Below are positions 1 to 9,052 of a DNA stretch of 64,000 nucleotides, in pieces. The stretch is taken from positions 21,783-85,782 of the forward strand of contig WGOC01000008.1 in the NCBI GenBank assembly GCA_016124235.1, written 5' to 3'. Within the stretch, counting starts at the first letter, position 1; each line of letters opens with the position of its first letter. Made by a program: the position numbers and the translations under genes. The notes below the pieces were generated by a model. It was given only the letters and a program-made list of their open reading frames with translations, did not search any database and was not told the origin of the DNA. The DNA is from a bacterium (lineage in GTDB: Bacteria; Verrucomicrobiota; Verrucomicrobiia; Limisphaerales; RI-55).

Positions 1-121
1 GCGGCACATAGACCACTTCGGGCGCCGGCCCGGGACAATCCGCAAAGGCTTCCCGGATCAGGAGCGCATCGGTCTCGTTGTCCTCGACAACTAGAATACG
101 CAAGGTTGACTCCCCATTCAT
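1..121 (-). CDS. Response regulator receiver protein, partial (C-terminus outside window)
   Basis: The first 40 residues of a CheY-like receiver are visible: a beta-1 strand (LRILVVEDN) with the acidic pair E13-D14, then helix 1 (DALLIREAF). The ATG at 119-121 overlaps the TGA of the upstream regulator at 118-120 as ATGA, so the two genes are probably translationally coupled. This makes it the third gene of a kinase-regulator-regulator run. The phospho-acceptor Asp lies beyond the window edge, so any output domain cannot be judged; the neighbour suggests a single-domain receiver. Confidence 0.85.
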   Translation of the reverse strand, partial: MNGESTLRILVVEDNETDALLIREAFADCPGPAPEVVYVP

Positions 122-579
122 TTCGTCCCGTTGGGTGGCAGCGTCGCCACACCTGACCAAAACTTTTGGATGTTGCCCACAACCTGGACCAGGCTTTCAA
201 ACGCCACCGGCTTGGACACGTAACAATTGGCATGTTGCCCGTACGAGCCGAGCACATCCGCCTCGTCTCGCGAGGTGGTCAAGATGACCACCGGAATGGT
301 TTTGAGCCGTTTATCGGCCTTGATTTCCTGCAGCACTTCGAGACCGCTTTTGCGCGGCAGATTCAAATCGAGCAGTACCAGATCGGGCCGGGGCGCGTCG
401 ACATAGGCCCCTTGCCCATGCAGAAATTCCATCGCCTCGTCACCATTTTCGACGTGGTGAATCGTCTTCACCGCCGATGACGAACCCAGCGCTTCCTTGG
501 TCAGCAATGCATCACTCGGACTATCCTCGACGAGCAGGATTTCCAGGGTTTTTGATTCAGCAATTTCGTTCATCCTCAA
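118..579 (-). CDS. Single-domain response regulator (Rcp1-like receiver)
   Basis: This is a 153-residue stand-alone receiver with no output domain. The acidic pocket is E18-D19 (LLVEDS), the phospho-acceptor is D71 (LLDLNLP), the switch residues are T101/T102 and the conserved lysine is K123 (VSKP). The LLDLNLPRKSG stretch is typical of the Rcp1 group, which pairs with phytochrome-like kinases carrying an HDLQEPLR H-box. Such a kinase lies directly upstream, 53 bases away, and is the likely phosphodonor. Translation may begin at M1 or M3. The output is unknown; such proteins act by protein contact or phosphorelay. Confidence 0.9.
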   Translation of the reverse strand: MRMNEIAESKTLEILLVEDSPSDALLTKEALGSSSAVKTIHHVENGDEAMEFLHGQGAYVDAPRPDLVLLDLNLPRKSGLEVLQEIKADKRLKTIPVVILTTSRDEADVLGSYGQHANCYVSKPVAFESLVQVVGNIQKFWSGVATLPPNGTK

Positions 580-632
580 CGCTTATTACACGCGGAGCCT
601 AGCGGGCAGCACAACGCCGACAAATCAAAAAA

Positions 633-3600
633 CTAGCCGTTATTGTCGACAGTCAGCGACCCGCTTGTTGCCCGGGTGTTATCAATATCTGCCGGGCCCG
701 CCGGCATTGTCCAAAGAAAGGTGCATCCGTCACCGGGTTCGCTTTCCACCCAGATGCGCCCGCCGTGGCGTTCGACAATCTTGCGACAAATCGCGAGCCC
801 AATTCCGGTGCCGGGATATTCGCGCCGCGTGTGCAAGCGCTGGAAGATCACGAACACGCGCTCGAAGTGCGCCCGGTCCATCCCAATGCCCTTGTCCCGC
901 ACGGCAAACACCCAGTCACCTCCGTCACGCCGGGCACTCACGTGGACGGCCGGCGGTTTCTCGCCGTGAAACTTGAGCGCGTTACCAATCAGATTCTGGA
1001 ACAGCAGGATCAGCTGCGTGGGATCCCCCTTCACCGACGGCAAAGGATCCTGTGTGATGACCGCGTGAGTTTCGGCAATTGCCGTCTCCAGATTCCTCAA
1101 TGCGTTTTGCAGCGCGGTGTTCGTATCCACAGGACCAAATTGTTTGCCCCGGGTGCCCACGCGCGAAAATGCCAGCAACCCTTCAATCAGGCTTTGCATG
1201 CGATAGGCACCATCCACGGAATGCTTGATCAATTCATCCGCGCGCTCGTCGATTTTGCTCGCGTAACGTCGTTGTAACACTTGCAAACATCCGGCCACCG
1301 CACGCAACGGTTCCTGCAAATCGTGCGACGCGATGTAGGCAAACTGTTCAAGATCCTTGTTCGATCGCAGTAATTCGTCCGCATGCACTCGGAGGGCTTC
1401 CTCCGCATTCTTCAACTCCGTGATGTCCGCGCGGATGGCGACAAATTCGCGGATCTTTCCCTCGTGGTCGGAAAACGGAACGATCGTGGTATCGACCCAA
1501 TAGTAGCCGCCGCCCTTGGCTCGATTTTTGATCTCACCCTGCCAGACGCGACCGGCCTTGATCGTATTCCAGAGACCACGAATGAATTCCTTCGGATGGA
1601 AACCGGAATTGACGATCCGGTGATCCTGACCGATGAGTTCCTCCCGGGTGTAACCGGAGATCGCACAAAACTTGTCGTTCACATAGTTGATCTTTCCCGC
1701 CGGATCGGTGATCGCCACGATCGCATGTTCGTCGAGGGCGCTCTTCAGGTTCGTGATTTCACGAAACGACTCCTTGACCTTTGCTTCCGCCAGCACCCGG
1801 GCGGTGATGTCCCGGATGATCAGAAAGGCCAGCTCGTTGCCCTCGGCGTCCGTGGCCCGTTTGCCACTGTAGCTCACGACGCGTGACCAATCATCCCGCG
1901 GTCGCCGGAGATGCACCACCAGGTCCTGCACGGATTCGCCCCGAAGGATTCGCGCCATCGGCCAGCTTTCCAGCGGCAACAACTCCTGCTCCGTCGATCG
2001 CAACTCAAAAACGTTCGTAAACTCCGGCAGTAATCGGTTCCATTCTTCCTCCCGTGAAATCCCGTGCATCTGCAGCGCCGCCGGATTCCAGTAGATCAAG
2101 CGACCTTCCATGTCCGAGATCACCAGCCCTTCGGACATATTCTGAATGATCGCCTGCAATCGCTCCTCGGCCTCGTGCAAGGCCCGCGCCGCCGCGATGC
2201 GTTCGGTAATGTCGCGGGCAATCTTCGACGCCCCGACGATCTCGCCCCTATTGTCGTGGATCGGTGAAATCGAGACGGACACATCGATCAAATGCCCGTC
2301 CTTGTGCTTGCGCACGGTTTCGTAATGCGAGATTCGTTCACCTCGCTTGATACGCTCGATGAAAGCCGCCTCCTCCGACACACGATCGGCCGGAAACAGA
2401 CGAGTGATCGGCTCGCCCACCATCTCGTCGGCCGAGTAGCCGAAAAGCCTTTCCGCGGAGGCGTTCCAACTGGTCACCACACTGTTCAAATCCTTGCCCA
2501 CGATCGCATCCGCCGAAGAATCGACAATCGCGACCAACTCCGCCCGGGCGCGTTGGGCGACCATTTGTTGCAGGGAAAACGCCACATCCGCGGCGATCTC
2601 CTCGAGCAGCGCGACTTCCTCTTTTTGAAAGCGGTTTTTCAACCGGGCAAACACACACAAGGCACCGGTCACGACGCCACTCTCCAAAATTGGAATCGCC
2701 GCCAACGCGCCGATGCCCGCAGCCCGCAGCTGCGGGCGGACCGCCAGCAACCGGGGATCGCGCAGGATCTGGTTGCTGATGAAGTTGTCGCCCGAAGCGA
2801 GCACCGAACCTACGGGACCCGCGGCGGCGGAACCGCCAGCCCGGCCGGTTATCAAGTCGCCGAACAAATCCAGCTCGATGCCCTCCTTGGCGCTCTGCTG
2901 GAACGCAGTTGCCGGCGGTTTGACCGACACCAGCCATGCGGCCGCAAATCCACCTTCATGCACCGTGACCCGGCAGATTTGGTCGAACAATTCCTGCGGC
3001 GCCGAGCAGTGCACGATCGCCTGGTTGCACCGGCTCAGGACGGCGTAAAGCCGACCGCGATCTTCCAGCCGTTCATGCAGTTTATTCAGCGAGCGCGCCG
3101 TCGCCCACACCACCACCGCGAGGATCAAAATGCCGACCTCGATCAGCAGAGCCGTCCCGACCTCCGTTCCGAAGTATCCCCAATCCTGCGAGCGCAATTG
3201 CAACCACCCCGCGAGGACGGCGAGCACGATGACCCAGGGCAGGATGCGGCGCGCGAGTCGACCACCAACATTCTCGCTCGTGATCGTAGCCATCAAGCCG
3301 TGCCCGGGGCGAACACACAAAACACCAAAACCAAGCATGACGAACAGCACGGACGTGTGCAGGGCCATCGTGCTGTACGGCAAAAACCGGTAGAGGGTAT
3401 GGACGTTGTACAGGTACCCCAGTGTGCCCACCAAGCCCGCCAGAGAAGTCAGTAACGCGAGGAATTCTGCCGGCCGCAAGCGTCGCCATTCCAAACGCAA
3501 CGTGATCAACGCCAGACTCAGAAAGACGAAGCACTGCGCCGTCGCAAATGACATGCGGCCGGGCGGCGACTTTGTTGGATCAGTAAATGCATCGCGAACG

Positions 3601-3950
3601 AACAGCTCATCGATGCGGGCGTTCCAGCCCAGTCGGTATTCGAGTGCGGTCGACAACGCGAGCAGGAAAACGACGGTCGCGAGTGAATAACCGATGATCG
3701 TTCGCCGCCGGCTGGTCGCCGGCTCCAGCAACAACCAGAGCGTCGTGCCGGACAAGAGAAATCCCAGCGCCGTATTGAACTTCATCGTCGCCAGGCCGGG
3801 CAGCACACTGATCAAAGCGCCGATGTGGAAGATCCAACCAAAAATCGCCAGCGTGGACACCACCACGGCGACAAGCGCCGTCGAAGCGGCGAGGGCCCGG
3901 TAGAGCGAATTACCCTCCGTGCCTGGCTCATTGTCGCTGCGTTCGTTCAT
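633..3950 (-). CDS. Membrane-bound multi-PAS/GAF hybrid-sensor type histidine kinase
   Basis: This 1105-residue sensor kinase has about seven to eight hydrophobic segments in its first 290 residues, ending at the VLAVLAGWLQ and LILAVVVWATARSL helices. A GAF-like domain follows (about 300-470), then three PAS/PAC units (about 475-840; each PAC ends in a motif such as ARDITERI). HisKA carries the phospho-accepting H876 in ASHDLQEPLR. The HATPase domain (about 960-1085) has the N-box NLIGNALKF, G1 DKGIGMD and G2 GTGIGLAI. There is no receiver fused to it; the two receivers are separate genes downstream. The signal is unknown, and PAS stacking suggests cytoplasmic redox, light or ligand input. 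Confidence 0.92.
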   Translation of the reverse strand: MNERSDNEPGTEGNSLYRALAASTALVAVVVSTLAIFGWIFHIGALISVLPGLATMKFNTALGFLLSGTTLWLLLEPATSRRRTIIGYSLATVVFLLALSTALEYRLGWNARIDELFVRDAFTDPTKSPPGRMSFATAQCFVFLSLALITLRLEWRRLRPAEFLALLTSLAGLVGTLGYLYNVHTLYRFLPYSTMALHTSVLFVMLGFGVLCVRPGHGLMATITSENVGGRLARRILPWVIVLAVLAGWLQLRSQDWGYFGTEVGTALLIEVGILILAVVVWATARSLNKLHERLEDRGRLYAVLSRCNQAIVHCSAPQELFDQICRVTVHEGGFAAAWLVSVKPPATAFQQSAKEGIELDLFGDLITGRAGGSAAAGPVGSVLASGDNFISNQILRDPRLLAVRPQLRAAGIGALAAIPILESGVVTGALCVFARLKNRFQKEEVALLEEIAADVAFSLQQMVAQRARAELVAIVDSSADAIVGKDLNSVVTSWNASAERLFGYSADEMVGEPITRLFPADRVSEEAAFIERIKRGERISHYETVRKHKDGHLIDVSVSISPIHDNRGEIVGASKIARDITERIAAARALHEAEERLQAIIQNMSEGLVISDMEGRLIYWNPAALQMHGISREEEWNRLLPEFTNVFELRSTEQELLPLESWPMARILRGESVQDLVVHLRRPRDDWSRVVSYSGKRATDAEGNELAFLIIRDITARVLAEAKVKESFREITNLKSALDEHAIVAITDPAGKINYVNDKFCAISGYTREELIGQDHRIVNSGFHPKEFIRGLWNTIKAGRVWQGEIKNRAKGGGYYWVDTTIVPFSDHEGKIREFVAIRADITELKNAEEALRVHADELLRSNKDLEQFAYIASHDLQEPLRAVAGCLQVLQRRYASKIDERADELIKHSVDGAYRMQSLIEGLLAFSRVGTRGKQFGPVDTNTALQNALRNLETAIAETHAVITQDPLPSVKGDPTQLILLFQNLIGNALKFHGEKPPAVHVSARRDGGDWVFAVRDKGIGMDRAHFERVFVIFQRLHTRREYPGTGIGLAICRKIVERHGGRIWVESEPGDGCTFLWTMPAGPADIDNTRATSGSLTVDNNG

Positions 3951-4109
3951 CCCGGGTTCACGTCTTCCACAACGTCACCCTAGATGAACGATTTCCTCCC
4001 TGCACAGTTATTTTTCCCGGTTCCTCCCAGCACGAAAGGCGACCCCATCGACTGGAGTCGACAACGTTGATTCGGCAACAAAAGTCGCTGCGTGAAAATG
4101 CCGGGCAGA

Positions 4110-7100
4110 CTATTCGGGTCGCGTGATCATTTCCCAATCGGGCCGCGCGCGTAGAGGTGCGAATCGGTTCTCGGTGGCCAGGTCCTTGCGCAAATCCTTG
4201 GCGGCGGAATTCGTCTTGAGGCGTCGATCACTGAGCACCACCGACTGGCGCAGGCTCTTCGCTGCCAGATCGAGTTTGCCGAGCGACGACTGCATCGCCG
4301 CAAGGTCGTACCACGCCTCCGGACTTTCGGGACTCACCTGCGTCAACCGGAGCAACGCCCGCTCCATGAGCGGCACATTGCGGAGTTGCTGCGCGAAGAT
4401 CGCCGCCTGCAACACGGCTTCGTGCGTCACGTTCGTTTGCGCCAGCAACGTGTCCAGCACCGCAAATGCGTCATTGCTGCGTTGCAGTTGCGCGTAAGCC
4501 TCGGCGAGATGGAATGCGCTCGTGATGTTGGCCTTGTCCTTGTCGAAGGTCGCCGCGAGCGAGCTGACCTGTTTCTGGACTTCAGTCAGCGTGCTTTCAT
4601 TTTGTTGGTACTTGTCGATCTGGTCGTGCAGGTAGCGGAACTGATCGTTGTTGGGATCGAGTTCCAGCGCCGTCTCAGTGATGAGCCGCGCATCCGCCAG
4701 CCGCCCCGGGATGTTGAGTAACAGGCTCGCATACTTGAACACGGCCTCGGGTGAATACGGGCAAAAGGCAAAGGATTGTTTCCAGGCAAACTCCGCTTCC
4801 CGGGTCAGGCGCGCGCGTTGGGCTTCCGTCTTCGGGAGGTAATCGGAAGGCGTTGGCACACCGGTCAACAAACCAAGGCGCCACAAGTAAATCCCCGCGA
4901 TCGCGCCCCGCAGCTTTGAAAACGACTTCTGCGCCTGATCGTCACGAATGAATTTGGGATCGCCCTTGAACCCGGTGTAATCGCGGCGCACGTACACTTT
5001 CTGCACGAATTCGCAGATCTCCTTCACGCTGGTGTCTTCCTTGATCCAGTTGCCGATCAACCGATCCGAATAATCTGTCCAGAAATGCCGGTCGCGTTGA
5101 AAATCGTCCTCGGTCAATTCCGGCACGTTCTGCCGGTTGATCTTCATGATGATACCGTATGGTGTGAGATGCGGAAACATCCAGTCCAGCGGGAAGCTTT
5201 CCTCGACGTAGAATTCGTTCGTCGGGTTGTGATCGAAAATGGTCTTCGCGAGGATGCCGTTGATCGCCATGACGGACACCTGACCGGCCACCTGAATGCG
5301 GTCGTGACCATCCCCGGCCGGCACGATGTCGACAATTTCGCCGGGTCGCAGTTGGTTCAACTTTTTGCGCCGGGCCGCGTCCTGGAGATAAACTTCAAAA
5401 CTGTCCGCGCTGTCCTGCGGTGTGGGCGTGTAGATTTCGTTGGGCGGATAAACCCCCTCGGCCCGTCGGCGGGCTTCGATCTTGGCACCGAGATCGGTGA
5501 AGAAATGATCGGCCGCGCTCAGCAAAAGAACCTTCGACAGGGTTTTGTCGCCAGCGATCTTCCATTGATCGGCCGCGGGAAGGGAACGTTCCCGATCAGA
5601 AAGCAGCAACGCCTGGAAGAACGGCGGATCCTGCTGCGTGCTGCGATCGTACTGCGCGCGGATGTAGCTGAGGTAGGTGTGATCGGCCAACGCGTTTTGC
5701 GTGATGATGTAGACATCGCGACGATCAAAATTCGGATCACGACGCTGTGTCGGCTTGATGAAGCTTTCGCAGAAGATCATGTAGGTCGGGCAAAACCGGC
5801 CCGGGTCCGTGCCGCCAAAGAGGATCGCGCTCTTCGCCATTTCCGGATACACCAGTTTGGCGGACTTCGGGTCGGCCAGCAGTTGCTTACGTTCCTGGGG
5901 ATCGTAACTGAGTTTGCCATCCGGCGCGGTGAAGGGCGGCGTGAACATGTCGTGACCGAACCACCAGCCAAACAAATGGCCGCGTTGTTCATTGTCCGAC
6001 CAGTGGGCCATCACCGAGTAAAGTGGCGTGATCGCCACCAAGCCGAGGAACACGCCCAAATGCACACGCTCCCGACTCACCAGTACGACCAGCGTGATCG
6101 CGACCATTGAAGCCAGGCCGAAGTACGCGTTGAACCGATCGAGGGGATACGCGGTGTTCATCATCACCCAGGCCACGCCGTACAGGGCGATTGCCGACAT
6201 GATCGCGCCGCCATAAAGCAGCCAGTCACGGTATTCGCGATATGCGTTTTGGAGAATGCCGGCAATCAGCGCGAGGCCGTACCCGGCAAACATTGCGATT
6301 GTGACGTGCGACGCCGTGAAGAAGACGCGCGTCAGATCATGGCTTTGTTTGTCGGAGCCCGGGTTCAACAAATAAATCAGCAGCACTGACAGACATAAAT
6401 AAATGGCTGACTGGCCAATGATCCACGCGCGTTCGCGGTTGCGCATGCGCATCAGAAAGACAAACGGCAGCAGCGCGATCAGGAGATAAACCGGGTTGAA
6501 TTCCTCGATCGCTCCGTCGACCAGCATCCAGCATTGATCGGCAAATTTGGCGACGCTGTCGGTGGGACTGGTCTTTTCGTATTGGCCGCGCGTAAACGCG
6601 TGAATAAAACCCTCGACGGTGCGCGGGTATCCCCAGTTCATCGGCGGGTTCGTCATCGAGGCGATCGGCATGTAGAGGTAAAAACTCGTGCCGATGATAA
6701 ACGTGACGCCACACAAGATCGGAACGAGCCAATCGCGGAACGTCTTCCAGGTCTGGCGCAGCAGATAAACGCTGGCGCCGACCAAACCGCAGCCCAACGT
6801 AAACCAGACAAAGTAACCACCGCTGGACGACACCACTTCGCCCTTGAGCGCGAAGATGGAGAAGAACAGATAGATCAACAGGCCGTACAGGACCCAATCA
6901 CGGAACAGCTCGTAAACCGGCTTGGGGTTCTTGACGAGCAGGTAGATATACGCCGCGGCCGAGAGCAAACCGACCACATGGAAAATGATCAAAACGGGGA
7001 TGTTGCCCTCGAACAAAACGACGATTCCGGAAGATCGTAAAATGACGCCGACCAGATACGCCACCACGTTGCCCAGAATCAGATCACGGCCGAGCCTCGG

Positions 7101-7856
7101 TTTGCCAAACGCGATGAGCACCTCAATACCCATCGCCGCGCAGATCAGTGTCTGGTGATTGGTAAAGCACACGCCGAAAACAAAGAACGCCAGCAACAGC
7201 CAGCGTGCCTGGTCCGGCGTATAAAGCCACCGCATCAGGAGCGCGTACGTGAGTACCAACGACAGCACGCTCAACGTATACACTTCCACGATGACCGCCT
7301 GACTCCACATGAAGCCATTGAAGCCGATCAACATGCCGGCAATCCAGCCGGCCGCGATACACAGGAGATTCTCCGCCTTGCGATCGATGTTTTTGAAGGC
7401 ATCGATGCTTTCCAGCACCATGCTGCTGCCGCGTGAAGTGATCAACGCCAGCACACCACAGGAAAGAGCACCGGCCACCGCCGACGACAAGGCCACCCGC
7501 CAGGCGATATTGGAAAACGGCACCAGCACGGTGAACAACCACGTGTAAAGCGTCCACACCGGGTAGCCCGGCGGGTGCGGCACGCCGGCGTAGAATGAGC
7601 CAACGGCCAGCTCACCCGAATCCTCCAGCGTGACCTCCGGCGCGAGCGTCAGGTAATAGCCAATGAAGACCAACAGCGCCGTGATGCCAAAGCTGATCCA
7701 ATCGCACCGCCGAAAAAAGCGCGTCGATTGCGCGGCGGCCGGCGTGGCCGTTTTCTCCGGCGACGGCGGCAGCGGTTCTGACTTTGCCCGTGTACGATCC
7801 ACAGGCGCGGGACCGCCCTTGCCGCCGGAGGCGGGTTTCGATTTATCCTTGCTCAT
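4110..7856 (-). CDS. DUF2723 membrane glycosyltransferase-like protein with C-terminal TPR repeats
   Basis: This 1248-residue protein opens with a Lys/Pro-rich cytoplasmic tail and then a DUF2723 core. The core has the diagnostic TLEDSGEL motif (76-83) followed by HPPGYPVW in the first periplasmic loop, as in GT-C type protein O-glycosyltransferases. About a dozen membrane helices fill residues 52-630. A soluble middle part and tetratricopeptide-like repeats (about 1010-1230, e.g. SPEAWYDLAAMQSSLGKLDLA) end the protein. The start lies 4 bases after the stop of the upstream membrane protein gene, so it is in an operon with an ECF sigma factor. Transfer of a sugar from a lipid carrier is inferred from the fold; donor and target are unknown. 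Confidence 0.85.
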   Translation of the reverse strand: MSKDKSKPASGGKGGPAPVDRTRAKSEPLPPSPEKTATPAAAQSTRFFRRCDWISFGITALLVFIGYYLTLAPEVTLEDSGELAVGSFYAGVPHPPGYPVWTLYTWLFTVLVPFSNIAWRVALSSAVAGALSCGVLALITSRGSSMVLESIDAFKNIDRKAENLLCIAAGWIAGMLIGFNGFMWSQAVIVEVYTLSVLSLVLTYALLMRWLYTPDQARWLLLAFFVFGVCFTNHQTLICAAMGIEVLIAFGKPRLGRDLILGNVVAYLVGVILRSSGIVVLFEGNIPVLIIFHVVGLLSAAAYIYLLVKNPKPVYELFRDWVLYGLLIYLFFSIFALKGEVVSSSGGYFVWFTLGCGLVGASVYLLRQTWKTFRDWLVPILCGVTFIIGTSFYLYMPIASMTNPPMNWGYPRTVEGFIHAFTRGQYEKTSPTDSVAKFADQCWMLVDGAIEEFNPVYLLIALLPFVFLMRMRNRERAWIIGQSAIYLCLSVLLIYLLNPGSDKQSHDLTRVFFTASHVTIAMFAGYGLALIAGILQNAYREYRDWLLYGGAIMSAIALYGVAWVMMNTAYPLDRFNAYFGLASMVAITLVVLVSRERVHLGVFLGLVAITPLYSVMAHWSDNEQRGHLFGWWFGHDMFTPPFTAPDGKLSYDPQERKQLLADPKSAKLVYPEMAKSAILFGGTDPGRFCPTYMIFCESFIKPTQRRDPNFDRRDVYIITQNALADHTYLSYIRAQYDRSTQQDPPFFQALLLSDRERSLPAADQWKIAGDKTLSKVLLLSAADHFFTDLGAKIEARRRAEGVYPPNEIYTPTPQDSADSFEVYLQDAARRKKLNQLRPGEIVDIVPAGDGHDRIQVAGQVSVMAINGILAKTIFDHNPTNEFYVEESFPLDWMFPHLTPYGIIMKINRQNVPELTEDDFQRDRHFWTDYSDRLIGNWIKEDTSVKEICEFVQKVYVRRDYTGFKGDPKFIRDDQAQKSFSKLRGAIAGIYLWRLGLLTGVPTPSDYLPKTEAQRARLTREAEFAWKQSFAFCPYSPEAVFKYASLLLNIPGRLADARLITETALELDPNNDQFRYLHDQIDKYQQNESTLTEVQKQVSSLAATFDKDKANITSAFHLAEAYAQLQRSNDAFAVLDTLLAQTNVTHEAVLQAAIFAQQLRNVPLMERALLRLTQVSPESPEAWYDLAAMQSSLGKLDLAAKSLRQSVVLSDRRLKTNSAAKDLRKDLATENRFAPLRARPDWEMITRPE

Positions 7857-7860
7857 GGGG

Positions 7861-8358
7861 TTACTGAATCAAGCCGTTGGTCAACGTCAGGAAGACCGGC
7901 AAATTCCGCATAGAAGAAGGGGCAGTCGTCCAGTTTGTCGATTTAAAAGTCTCGCCGTTCACATTGTTCATGGCGCTGTTGGCCCAGTCATGGGCGTCGG
8001 CCTGCAATGTCCGCGCGCGCCATGCGTTGACATTCACATCCTCGAAAAGCTCATTTTCCAGAAAGGCATACGCCAGCAACAAACTGTTGCTTGAACCGTC
8101 GCCCAATGTCGTTGTCGATTGGCCTCCCGCCAGCGGGCGCTCGTGCCCGTCCGGCGTGGCGAGTTGCAGCACCAGCACAAACACACACGCCACGGGCGCC
8201 AGCCAACCCCAACCGGCCAAACGCTCACGCGACGCATGACGGCGAGGCGCGGGTTCCACTTCCCGGCCAAACAGCCGCTCTTCAACTGCCGACGACGGGC
8301 GCCGCGGTGTCCAGGATCGCATCTGCGACTCCAGGCGATTCAGTTCGTTGTTGTTCAT
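7861..8358 (-). CDS. Single-pass membrane protein, candidate anti-sigma factor
   Basis: This 165-residue protein has a charged N-terminal cytoplasmic part (about 47 residues), one membrane helix at about 49-67 (GWLAPVACVFVLVLQLA) and an extracytoplasmic tail rich in Asn, Thr and Ser. Its start lies 77 bases inside the 3' end of the ECF sigma gene, and its stop is 4 bases before the DUF2723 gene. Gene order and topology fit a membrane-anchored anti-sigma factor. I see no zinc-binding HxxxCxxC motif, so this role is inferred from context only. It matches no family I can name. Confidence 0.65.
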   Translation of the reverse strand: MNNNELNRLESQMRSWTPRRPSSAVEERLFGREVEPAPRRHASRERLAGWGWLAPVACVFVLVLQLATPDGHERPLAGGQSTTTLGDGSSNSLLLAYAFLENELFEDVNVNAWRARTLQADAHDWANSAMNNVNGETFKSTNWTTAPSSMRNLPVFLTLTNGLIQ

Positions 8359-8857
8359 AAACTTTCAAACAGGATTTCAATTTCTGCATGCCGTAGCGGT
8401 AGCGGCCAGCGGCGGTATTGGGCGAAATCTCCAGCAGTGACCCAATTTCCTCAAACGTATGCCGATGCCATATCTTGAGGACGATGACTTCGCGTTGATC
8501 CACCGGAAGTCCGGCCAAACACCGCATGGCCGCCATTTCCCACGGGGATTCGGACGCGCCCCGCTCAAACCAACGCCGCGATTCCAGCTCGTGCTTCACC
8601 CGGTTCCACAGGCCGCGGCGCAGATTCAACGCCCGATTGCGGTACGCCCGGACGCAATAGCGATCCGGTTGATCCGGCCAGACCTCGAGCCGCAGCAAGG
8701 CGATGAATGTCTCCTGCAAGACGTCCTCGGCCTCCGCGTGCGTCAGCCCCAAGGCACGCCCGTAAAGCAGCAATTCCGCGGCTTTGCGCTCGTAAAGCGA
8801 CCGGCATTCTGGGCGGTTCGACTGTCCTTCCGTATCCAAACTCTGCTGAATGGACAC
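8282..8857 (-). CDS. RNA polymerase sigma factor, ECF subfamily
   Basis: This 191-residue protein shows sigma region 2 at about 20-85 (AEAEDVLQETFIALLR, then RAYRNRALNLRR) and region 4 at about 115-175 (LPVDQREVIVLKIWHRHTF, then the helix-turn-helix EIGSLLEISPNTAAGRYRYG). It heads a minus-strand operon with the overlapping single-pass membrane protein and the DUF2723 glycosyltransferase, so it probably directs their transcription in response to an envelope signal. The last about 25 codons overlap the next gene in another frame. It is the first gene of its operon. Confidence 0.93.
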   Translation of the reverse strand: MSIQQSLDTEGQSNRPECRSLYERKAAELLLYGRALGLTHAEAEDVLQETFIALLRLEVWPDQPDRYCVRAYRNRALNLRRGLWNRVKHELESRRWFERGASESPWEMAAMRCLAGLPVDQREVIVLKIWHRHTFEEIGSLLEISPNTAAGRYRYGMQKLKSCLKVYEQQRTESPGVADAILDTAAPVVGS

Positions 8858-8995
8858 CAGTGGGGCCGTTTTTTGTATAAATTTTCTTCAGCGATTTTTT
8901 GCCGGCGCCGCTCGAAAGATGCTGAGCTCGGACGCGCGGTGATTCGCCGACGACCAAATCGGTGTTCGATCACGGTGTGATTCCTCTTCATCACC

Positions 8996-9023
8996 AAAAG
9001 GAAAGGCGCCCCGAAGGGCGCCT
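8996..9023 (-). terminator. Rho-independent terminator of the PFOR gene
   Basis: A perfect 8-bp stem (9004-9011 with 9016-9023) closes on what reads as a UUCG tetraloop on the minus strand, followed by the T-rich tail TTTCCTTTT. It starts 30 bases after the PFOR stop codon. Confidence 0.85.
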
Positions 9024-9052
9024 CGAATTCTACGCGAGCCGTACCGTTGGGT

